The notes beneath the pieces were generated by a model. It worked only from the letters and a program-made list of their open reading frames with translations. It did not search any database and was not told the origin of the DNA. A DNA stretch of 7,114 bases from Lachnospiraceae bacterium UBA7480 (lineage in GTDB: Bacteria > Bacillota > Clostridia > Lachnospirales > Lachnospiraceae): positions 2,264-9,377 of the forward strand of contig DLOQ01000003.1 of the NCBI GenBank assembly GCA_002479655.1. The letters are read 5' to 3'. Below are positions 1 through 4,794 of the stretch, piece after piece (the first letter of the stretch is position 1; the number at the start of each line of letters is the position of its first letter). The position numbers and the translations under genes were made by a program.

Positions 1-56
1 CTATATGCAGCGCCAGTGGAGCCTTGTAGGAGGAATGGCTGGCACGTTTAGGGAGA
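1..56 (+). repeat. Direct repeat copy 1 (about 55 bp, left edge)
   Basis: Bases 1-51 match 3878-3928 at 47 of 51 positions by my hand alignment. Mismatches are at 22, 27, 28 and 49 of this copy. Similarity fades by about position 56. The copy starts at the window edge, so the true repeat may extend further left. It lies immediately upstream of the first MBL-fold gene. Confidence 0.85.
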
Positions 57-76
57 TGGAGTTAAATAAAAATTAG
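1..76 (+). CDS. C-terminal end of an unidentified upstream gene (partial)
   Basis: One frame is open from the window edge to a TAG at 74-76 and reads as a plausible protein tail, YMQRQWSLVGGMAGTF followed by REMELNKN. The next gene starts one base after this stop, which is how operon partners are usually packed. I do not recognise the family. Most of this stretch is repeated at 3878-3933, where the same frame reads nearly the same residues. Some of the base differences between copies are silent in this frame (AGC/AGT Ser, TTT/TTC Phe, AGG/AGA Arg), which mildly supports it as the coding frame. With only 25 codons visible it could equally be non-coding repeat sequence. Confidence 0.4.
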   Translation, partial: YMQRQWSLVGGMAGTFREMELNKN

Positions 77-77
77 A

Positions 78-857
78 ATGCGAGATGTGAATATGGATGA
101 GTGGTTTACGGTTGAAGCGATAGATAAGGACACTTTTGCTATCAGCGAATATAAGCATTGGGAAGAAACTCATTGCTATCTAATATGTGGAACGGAAAAA
201 GCTGTTTTGATTGATACAGGTTTGGGGATTGGCAACATAAAAACGGTTGTGGATAGCCTTACACCTTTACCCGTTATGACAGTCACCACCCATATCCATT
301 GGGATCATATCGGTGGGCATAAGTATTTTGAGAATATTGCAGTCCACGAAGCAGAGAAGGACTGGTTATCAGCCAGATTTCCAATCCCTTTACAGGTAGT
401 AAAAAGGAATCTGATGTGTAAACCATGTGATTTCCCGGAAGATTTTATACTTGACGATTACCGGATTTTCAAGGGGATACCGCAGCAGGTTTTACATGAT
501 GAGGATTGTCTGGACTTAGGCAACAGGAAATTAATGGTTATTCATACTCCCGGACATTCACCGGGGCATTGCTGTTTTTATGAGCAGGATAAAAAATATT
601 TGTTTTCCGGCGACTTAATATATGAGGGATGCCTTGATGCATTTTATCCGTCCACAGATCCACAGCTATTCTGGCGGTCGGTAAGGAAAATACAGAATCT
701 AAGTATAAACCGGATTTTGCCCGGACATCATCAGTTGAGTATTCCCATTGATATAATTGGCAGGATCGAGAATGGATTCAGCAAGTTATCAGATGAAGGG
801 AAACTGAAACAAGGAAACGGTGTATTTGACTTTGAGGATTTTCAGATACATATCTGA
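78..857 (+). CDS. MBL-fold metallo-hydrolase (glyoxalase II-like superfamily)
   Basis: A 259-residue cytoplasmic protein with the full zinc-ligand set of the metallo-beta-lactamase fold. The HxHxDH motif is HIHWDH (H72, H74, D76, H77) followed by IGG, H160 lies in TPGHSPG, D179 in SGDLIY, and H217 in LPGHH. The N-terminal beta-strand ending LIDTG (44-48) is also typical. No signal peptide or membrane segment is seen, and length is normal for single-domain members. Members hydrolyse thioesters, lactones, phosphodiesters and other substrates; the substrate here cannot be told. No good ribosome binding site lies just before the ATG at 78; the nearest purine-rich run (51-61) is inside the preceding reading frame. 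Translation may therefore be coupled to that upstream gene, whose stop is one base away. An ATG at 93 (residue 6) is an alternative start. It is convergent with the MerR gene, with a hairpin between them. Confidence 0.9.
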   Translation: MRDVNMDEWFTVEAIDKDTFAISEYKHWEETHCYLICGTEKAVLIDTGLGIGNIKTVVDSLTPLPVMTVTTHIHWDHIGGHKYFENIAVHEAEKDWLSARFPIPLQVVKRNLMCKPCDFPEDFILDDYRIFKGIPQQVLHDEDCLDLGNRKLMVIHTPGHSPGHCCFYEQDKKYLFSGDLIYEGCLDAFYPSTDPQLFWRSVRKIQNLSINRILPGHHQLSIPIDIIGRIENGFSKLSDEGKLKQGNGVFDFEDFQIHI

Positions 858-865
858 CAGTATAA

Positions 866-902
866 GACCGCCTCAGATGGCTCACTACCATATGTGGCGG
901 TC
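866..902. repeat. Intergenic hairpin repeat, copy 1 (possible bidirectional terminator)
   Basis: Arms of 15 bases (866-880 and 888-902) pair with two mismatches around the 7-base loop CTCACTA. The outer seven base pairs (GACCGCC with GGCGGTC) are perfect. It sits between the convergent MBL and MerR stop codons (857 and 917), where it could end transcription from both sides. Neither side has a strong T-run (TGTCATTTAT on the plus side, TTATACT on the minus side), so intrinsic termination is uncertain. Copies occur at 2191-2244 and 7064-7114 with the same loop or one base changed. Confidence 0.75.
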
Positions 903-916
903 TGTCATTTATATGT

Positions 917-1300
917 TCAGTTTTCAATAATGCCATTATTCACACGCCCAATCTCATTTCTGTAAAATTCAATCTTCTCATCCAATTTAATCTTATGTTC
1001 CTGTAACATTGCAATCTGCTCATTAAGTGCCTGGCGGTGCTGTACCAGCATCTCCATCCTTTCAAAAAGGGTGGGATCACCTGCTGCCCGGAGTTCGGCA
1101 TAGTGCTTGATTTCTTTAATTGACATTCCTGTGTCTTTAAGGCGTTTGATAAATTCGATCCATGTGAGGTCTTTATCAGAATAACAACGGCGATTGCTGG
1201 AATTTCTTTCCGGCGTAATTAAGTCCTCGTGTTCATAATAGCGCAGGGTATGGATGCCCAGCCCCGTCAATTTTGAAAAATCTCCGATGGAATATTCCAT
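917..1300 (-). CDS. MerR-family transcriptional regulator, AdhR/NmlR-like
   Basis: This is a 127-residue DNA-binding activator. Residues 1-38 form the MerR winged helix-turn-helix (YSIGDFSKLTGLGIHTLRYYE, then LITPERN). Residues 44-75 match the AdhR/NmlR style (DLTWIEFIKRLKDTGMSIKEI, then GDPT). Residues 76-116 are a charged, heptad-like dimerisation helix. The short C-terminus has no effector domain or Cys cluster, unlike mercury, zinc or multidrug MerR proteins. AdhR-type proteins sense aldehydes or electrophiles through a Cys in the FIKC segment, as I recall it; here that position is Arg53. The only Cys in the protein is C39, in RRCYS, where relatives usually have Arg. A GAGGTG ribosome binding site (1308-1313 on the complement) precedes the ATG. 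The gene diverges from the SDR, whose promoter carries a MerR-type dyad, so the SDR is its probable target. Effector unknown. Confidence 0.93.
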   Translation of the reverse strand: MEYSIGDFSKLTGLGIHTLRYYEHEDLITPERNSSNRRCYSDKDLTWIEFIKRLKDTGMSIKEIKHYAELRAAGDPTLFERMEMLVQHRQALNEQIAMLQEHKIKLDEKIEFYRNEIGRVNNGIIEN

Positions 1301-1320
1301 AAAAAATCACCTCAATCCTC

Positions 1321-1351
1321 TTGACATAGAGTTTACTCTACATTGTATGGT
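1321..1351 (+). promoter_or_regulatory. MerR-type promoter and operator of the SDR gene
   Basis: A perfect -35 box TTGACA (1321-1326) is separated by 19 bp from TATGGT (1346-1351). The spacer contains the perfect dyad TAGAGT-TT-ACTCTA (1327-1340). A 19-bp spacer with a centred inverted repeat is the hallmark of promoters activated by DNA untwisting by MerR proteins, and the half-site resembles AdhR/NmlR-type operators as I remember them. The SDR ribosome binding site starts about 20 bases downstream. Binding of the adjacent MerR protein is inferred. Confidence 0.85.
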
Positions 1352-1354
1352 TGG

Positions 1355-1383
1355 ATTATACCAAATCGAAGGAGGATTTTCAA
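1355..1383 (-). promoter_or_regulatory. Probable promoter of the merR gene
   Basis: On the complement, TTGAAA (1378-1383) lies 17 bp from a perfect TATAAT (1355-1360), which is preceded by TG one base away (extended -10). Predicted transcription would start near 1348, inside the -10 box of the opposing SDR promoter. It would run leftward through the dyad at 1327-1340. MerR bound there would sit in the start of its own transcript, predicting autorepression. The two promoters overlap and should compete. Confidence 0.7.
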
Positions 1384-2175
1384 ATGGTTCAGGGAACAGG
1401 AAAATATACGGTCATTACCGGGGCAAGTTCAGGTATTGGGTACGAAACAGCAAAGGCATTTGCTGAGCGGGGAAAAAATCTGGTCATAACAGCAAGGCGC
1501 AAAGACAGGCTTGAAATGCTGAAACAGGAGATTTTAGGGAAACACCCGGATTTGGATATTGTTATCAGAAGCGCTGATTTATCTGTGCCGGAAAACGTAT
1601 ACCGGCTTTATGAAGATTTGAGGGATTATGAGATTGAAACATGGATCAATAATGCGGGCTTTGGCAACTATGACAGCGTGGCGGATCAGGACTTGGGTAA
1701 GATTAGGATGATGCTGAATCTGAACATAGGGGCTCTGACAATTCTGTCCTCACTGTATGTCCGTGATTATAAGGATGCAGAGGGAACGCAGCTTATCAAT
1801 ATATCCTCATGCGGAGGCTACACCATTGTTCCTACGGCAGTGACGTACTGTGCGGCGAAGTTTTATGTCAGCACATTTACGGAAGGGCTGGCATGGGAGT
1901 TGGAAGAAGCGGGTGCAAAAATGAGGGCAAAGGTGCTGGCACCGGCGGCAACAAAGACAGAGTTCGGAATGGTCGCAAACAATGTCAGTGAATATGACTA
2001 TGATGAGTCTTTTGGAACATACCACACGAGCAGGCAGGTAGCCGGATTCCTGCTTGAACTGTACGACAGCAGAAAAGTGGTGGGGATGGTAGACAGGGAG
2101 AGTTTCAGTTTCCGGCTGTCTGACCCATTGTTCCCATATGCGGGAAATTCATCACATAATCAGCAGCGTATGTGA
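1384..2175 (+). CDS. Short-chain dehydrogenase/reductase (SDR), NAD(P)-dependent
   Basis: This 263-residue classical SDR with a Rossmann fold should oxidise or reduce an alcohol/carbonyl pair. Visible motifs are the cofactor loop TGASSGIG (12-19), ARRKDRL (37-43) after beta-2, NNAG (89-92), the catalytic tetrad N114, S142 (NISSCGG), Y155 and K159 (YCAAK), and LAPAATKTEF (185-194) after beta-6. The basic residues after beta-2 (R38, R39) suggest NADP preference. The start at 1384 is chosen because GGAGG (1371-1375) lies 8 bases upstream. The frame is open further upstream only from a TTG inside the promoter. The promoter carries a MerR operator, so expression is probably induced by the divergent regulator's signal. 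The C-terminus (LSDPLFPYAGN and a polar tail) shows no sign of truncation. Substrate not determinable. Confidence 0.93.
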   Translation: MVQGTGKYTVITGASSGIGYETAKAFAERGKNLVITARRKDRLEMLKQEILGKHPDLDIVIRSADLSVPENVYRLYEDLRDYEIETWINNAGFGNYDSVADQDLGKIRMMLNLNIGALTILSSLYVRDYKDAEGTQLINISSCGGYTIVPTAVTYCAAKFYVSTFTEGLAWELEEAGAKMRAKVLAPAATKTEFGMVANNVSEYDYDESFGTYHTSRQVAGFLLELYDSRKVVGMVDRESFSFRLSDPLFPYAGNSSHNQQRM

Positions 2176-2190
2176 GAACAGATATTTATA

Positions 2191-2244
2191 AGAAATACAC
2201 AAAAGACAACCGTCGCAGATGGCTCACTACCATATGCGGCGGTC
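2191..2244. repeat. Intergenic hairpin repeat, copy 2
   Basis: Arms 2208-2222 and 2230-2244 pair around the loop CTCACTA, identical to the loop of copy 1, with a G-T wobble and one internal mismatch plus an imperfect outermost pair. Similarity to copy 3 extends upstream of the stem through AGAAATACACAAAAG (2191-2205), so the repeat unit is about 54 bp and not only the hairpin. It lies 15 bases after the SDR stop codon. No T-run follows (AGTTATTTCC), so it is at best a weak terminator. Confidence 0.75.
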
Positions 2245-2301
2245 AGTTATTTCCACGGGCAGGACGGGCGGTCTGATAGCGGAAATTAGTTGTGCCGACT
2301 C

Positions 2302-2330
2302 TTTCCTTTTATTTGATGGTATGTTATAAT
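2302..2330 (+). promoter_or_regulatory. Probable promoter of the XRE-cupin/MBL operon
   Basis: A perfect TATAAT at 2325-2330 is preceded by TG one base away (extended -10, TGTTATAAT). The -35 region 17 bp upstream is poor (TTTCCT at 2302-2307), as is common with extended -10 promoters. The predicted start near 2337 gives a leader of about 30 bases to the AAGGAG-preceded ATG at 2367. Confidence 0.65.
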
Positions 2331-2366
2331 GTATTTTGTATGCGAAAACAAACAGAAGGAGAAATC

Positions 2367-2924
2367 ATGGAGCAGATTTCATTAAAGATAGGAGAGCGAC
2401 TGAAAGAAATCCGCAACACAAGGCAGCTCACGCTGGATGACGTTGCAGAACTGACAGGCGTAAGCAAGCCCATGTTAGGGCAGATCGAGCGGGGCCAGTC
2501 CTCGCCCACCATCAACATATTGTGGAAGATTTCAACAGGGCTGAGAATACCATTGTCCTTTTTCTGTAAACAGGATGAAGCGCAATATACGGTTGCGGGG
2601 CTTGACGAAAGGGATATGATCACGGAAGAAAACGGGGGCATGAGGGCATACTCGCTGTTCCCCTTTGATCCGGTAAGGAATGTGGAAGCATTCTATATTG
2701 AGTTTGACGCAGGTGTGGAGCATAGCTCGCTCCCCCATGTGGCAGGCGTGGAGGAATATGTCTTTCTGGTGCAGGGGACGCTGAAAATGGTGGTTGGTGG
2801 GAAGGAAGTGCTGCTACAGGAAAAGCAGTCCATACGGTTCCGGGCGGATGTTTCCCACGGATATTACAATGTTTCGGACAAATCCTGTGCAGCTTATAAT
2901 TTAATATTTTATCCGCACAGCTAA
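2367..2924 (+). CDS. XRE-family transcriptional regulator with C-terminal cupin domain
   Basis: This 185-residue regulator has two domains. Residues 7-64 are a lambda-Cro/C1-type helix-turn-helix (LTLDDVAELTGVSKPMLGQI, then ERGQSSPTINILWKIS). Residues about 105-182 form a cupin beta-barrel (PHVAGVEEYVFLVQG, with H124, E129/E130 and G137; later H164 in DVSHGYY) that binds the small-molecule signal in this family (PuuR-like architecture). The possible cupin metal ligands H124, E129/E130 and H164 are present. The start at 2367 is chosen because AAGGAG (2356-2361) is 5 bases upstream; an ATG at 2340 would be almost at the predicted transcript start. The stop codon overlaps the ribosome binding site of the following MBL gene, 14 bases away, so the two are translationally linked and the regulator probably controls its own operon. 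Ligand unknown. Confidence 0.93.
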   Translation: MEQISLKIGERLKEIRNTRQLTLDDVAELTGVSKPMLGQIERGQSSPTINILWKISTGLRIPLSFFCKQDEAQYTVAGLDERDMITEENGGMRAYSLFPFDPVRNVEAFYIEFDAGVEHSSLPHVAGVEEYVFLVQGTLKMVVGGKEVLLQEKQSIRFRADVSHGYYNVSDKSCAAYNLIFYPHS

Positions 2925-2938
2925 AGGAGGAATCGGAG

Positions 2939-3817
2939 ATGTACGAATTGGTACAGGTCAGTGAAAAGTGCTATTACATAAACTGTCCGGCAAAGATAGG
3001 TGTCTATGTTGCAGATAAGGATAATGTCTATTTGGTTGACAGTGGGAATGACAAGGATGCAGGGAGGAAGGTCAGGCAGATACTGGATAAGAACGGCTGG
3101 CATCTGACAGCCATACTGAACACCCATTCCAATGCAGACCATATCGGTGGGAACAAATACCTGCAGGGACAGACAGGATGTAAGGTTTATTCCGGCGGCA
3201 TAGAGGCGGCTTTCACAAAATACCCGGTCTTGGAGCCGTCCTTCCTTTACGGCGGTTATCCGTGTAAGGATTTGCGGCATAAGTTCCTGATGGCGCAGAA
3301 CAGCAATGTGACGGATTTTTCAGATGAAGGTTTTCCGAAGGAGATTGAGATTATATCCTTACCGGGGCATTTCTTTGATATGGTGGGATTCCGTATGCCG
3401 GACGGCGTGGTTTTCCTTGCGGACTGTATCAGCAGCAGGGAAACCTTGGAGAAGTATGCAGTATCATTTATTTATGACGTGGGTGCTTATCTGGAAACAC
3501 TGGATATGGTGGAGGGGATGGAAGCTACCATGTTCGTTCCGGCTCATGCGGAAGCGTCTGCTGATATAAAGGAACTTGTACGCTTCAACAGAGATAAAGT
3601 ACATGAGGTGGCGGAGAGAATTTTATCCATCTGCAAAGAGCCGATGTATTTTGAGAGGATTCTGCGGGAAGTGTTCAAAGGTTACGGGCTTGCCATGAAT
3701 TTTGAGCAGTATGTACTGGTTGGCAGCACAGTGCGTTCCTATCTGTCCTGGCTGAAAGATACCGGGAAGCTGGCAGCTATGTTTCAGGATAGTATGCTGC
3801 TGTGGCAGAGGGTGTAG
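2939..3817 (+). CDS. MBL-fold metallo-hydrolase with variant metal motif and C-terminal helical tail
   Basis: This 292-residue protein has the MBL-fold order YLVDSG (31-36), NTHSNADHIGG (61-71), LPGH (H144), LADC (D162) and PAHAE (H203). The usual HxHxDH is HSNADH here (H63, N65, D67, H68), so the second histidine, normally a zinc-1 ligand, is asparagine; the other ligands are kept. This predicts altered metal occupancy, not necessarily inactivity. Residues about 218-292 form an extra segment (VHEVAERIL, YGLAMNFEQYVLVG, VRSYLSWLKDTGKL) resembling the winged-helix tails found on LACTB2-like MBL proteins. AGGAGG (2925-2930) lies 8 bases before the ATG and overlaps the end of the XRE gene, so the two form an operon. 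It is not a close duplicate of the MBL protein at 78-857: motifs, length and tail differ. Substrate unknown. Confidence 0.92.
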   Translation: MYELVQVSEKCYYINCPAKIGVYVADKDNVYLVDSGNDKDAGRKVRQILDKNGWHLTAILNTHSNADHIGGNKYLQGQTGCKVYSGGIEAAFTKYPVLEPSFLYGGYPCKDLRHKFLMAQNSNVTDFSDEGFPKEIEIISLPGHFFDMVGFRMPDGVVFLADCISSRETLEKYAVSFIYDVGAYLETLDMVEGMEATMFVPAHAEASADIKELVRFNRDKVHEVAERILSICKEPMYFERILREVFKGYGLAMNFEQYVLVGSTVRSYLSWLKDTGKLAAMFQDSMLLWQRV

Positions 3818-3873
3818 TTTTGATAATCCGCAGGTGGCTTGTTAGGCATATCGGCAAAGCACGGAAAATCTGA

Positions 3874-4053
3874 AATCCTATATGCAGCGCCAGTGGAGTC
3901 TTGGGGGAGGAATGGCTGGCACGTTCAGAAAGACAGGTACACAAGCTATGCGAAGAAAACCGCACCGGCGTGGCAAAATTCAGTCGTATGTGATTGATGC
4001 CAAAGGAAACGGAAAAACCTGTTGACGGCAAGCTAAAGGAACCTAAATCTTAA
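3874..4053 (+). pseudogene. Possible gene remnant spanning repeat copy 2
   Basis: Two overlapping frames look partly coding. From 3889 one frame reads ASGVLGEEWLARSERQVHK then LCEENRTGVAKFSRM, meets TGA at 3991-3993, and continues LMPKETEKPVDGKLKEPKS to TAA at 4051-4053. Another frame (TAG at 3843 to TGA after GNGKTC) contains YMQRQWSLGGGMAGTF, matching the tail encoded at 1-49. Neither has a start codon with a ribosome binding site, and I recognise neither family. The reading is a 3' gene fragment left by rearrangement, but short open frames also arise by chance. Confidence 0.3.
3878..3933 (+). repeat. Direct repeat copy 2 (about 55 bp)
   Basis: This is the partner of the sequence at 1-56, in the same orientation, with 47 of the first 51 bases identical. 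The two copies are 3877 bp apart and bracket the MBL/MerR/SDR and XRE/MBL modules. No target-site duplication or transposase is visible beside either copy. Confidence 0.85.
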
Positions 4054-4128
4054 AATATAGATTTGATTACAAATTCTCCATTAAAAATTCAAATAAGTAG
4101 TGTATTATGTTTTAGAGGAGGGTGTTGT

Positions 4129-4794
4129 ATGCAAAAAATTTTAGTTATAGAAGATGATATTGATATTCAAGATATATTGCAAAATCATCTGATTGACGCG
4201 GGGTATGAAGTAATTATCGCTTCTAACGGCGTTGAAGGTATTTCTAATTTTAGTGAAGATATCAGTTTGGTTTTATTGGATATTATGCTTCCTAAGATTG
4301 ATGGTTTTGGCGTGTGTGAGGTAATTCGTCAAAAATCACAAGTGCCAATTATTATGCTTACCGCGCTTTCGGACGAAGAAAACCAATTGAAAGGATTCAG
4401 CCAAAAAATTGATGACTATATATCAAAACCGTTCTCTCCCAAAATCTTGCTATGTAAAATTGCTGCTATATTACGGCGAAGTTCGACTGAAATTTCCGGC
4501 AATAGCATAATTGAATATAAAGAGTTGCGTATGGATATAGATGGCTTTCATTTATACCATAAGGAACAGGAAATATTATTGACGCAAAAAGAATTTGAAC
4601 TTCTGAAAATTCTGCTTGAAAATCAGGGGCGTGTGTTTACAAGACAGATGTTGCTTGACCGTCTATGGGGAGCAGATGCTTATGTCGAGGATCGTATTGT
4701 TGACAGCCACATAAAAAACCTTAGAAAAAAGTTGACCGTAGATTATATTGAAACAATCAGAGGGGTGGGATATAGAATTGATAAATGTGATTAA
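4129..4794 (+). CDS. OmpR/PhoB-type response regulator
   Basis: This 221-residue cytoplasmic DNA-binding protein has an N-terminal receiver domain (1-115): acidic pair E8/D9 with D10, phosphoacceptor D51 (VLLDIMLP), T78 (MLTAL) and K100 (SKPF). Residues about 125-218 form a winged helix (LTQKEFELLKILLENQGRVF, RIVDSHIKNLRKKL, ETIRGVGYRI) that binds DNA. Length is normal for the family. The ATG at 4129 is chosen because GAGGAGGG (4115-4122) ends 6 bases upstream; an in-frame TTG at 4063 has no such site. The 3' end overlaps the histidine kinase start, giving a coupled operon. The pair resembles VanR/VanS-type systems in general style, but no vancomycin-resistance enzymes are nearby, so a van role should not be assumed. 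Codon and base usage are clearly more AT-rich than in the genes before 3817. Confidence 0.95.
   Translation: MQKILVIEDDIDIQDILQNHLIDAGYEVIIASNGVEGISNFSEDISLVLLDIMLPKIDGFGVCEVIRQKSQVPIIMLTALSDEENQLKGFSQKIDDYISKPFSPKILLCKIAAILRRSSTEISGNSIIEYKELRMDIDGFHLYHKEQEILLTQKEFELLKILLENQGRVFTRQMLLDRLWGADAYVEDRIVDSHIKNLRKKLTVDYIETIRGVGYRIDKCD

Larger units (their letters stand above)
3818..4128. other. 311-bp gene-poor boundary between the two halves of the window
   Basis: This stretch between the second MBL gene and the response regulator contains direct repeat copy 2 (3878-3933), a degraded-looking coding stretch (to 4053) and an AT-rich leader from about 4050. I see no intrinsic terminator after the MBL gene. 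For the response regulator, TATTAT (4103-4108) could serve as a -10, but no convincing -35 lies 16-18 bp before it, so its promoter is not assigned. GAGGAGGG (4115-4122) is the response regulator's ribosome binding site. Confidence 0.6.

Noticed and set aside
866..902. CRISPR array formed by the repeated hairpins
   Set aside because: The three copies are 1.3 and 4.9 kb apart with genes in between, so there are no regular spacers.
1351..1383. Longer SDR start at a TTG at 1351
   Set aside because: It lies in the promoter, at the end of the -10 box, and has no ribosome binding site. GGAGG at 1371-1375 points to the ATG at 1384.
2292..2366. Upstream extension of the XRE regulator to 2292
   Set aside because: It would start before the TATAAT promoter at 2325-2330, and the extra residues are not part of the helix-turn-helix domain. 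AAGGAG at 2356-2361 supports 2367.
78..3817. The two MBL genes as a recent duplication
   Set aside because: Their metal motifs (HIHWDH and HSNADH), lengths, and the presence of a C-terminal tail differ, and outside the core motifs I see no alignment.
3777..4031. 84-codon open frame on the minus strand across the boundary
   Set aside because: It overlaps the end of the MBL gene and the repeat, has no ribosome binding site that I can see, and its translation is Ser/Thr/His-rich without recognisable motifs.
4063..4128. Upstream extension of the response regulator
   Set aside because: It starts with TTG and lacks a ribosome binding site, and the receiver domain begins exactly at the ATG at 4129.
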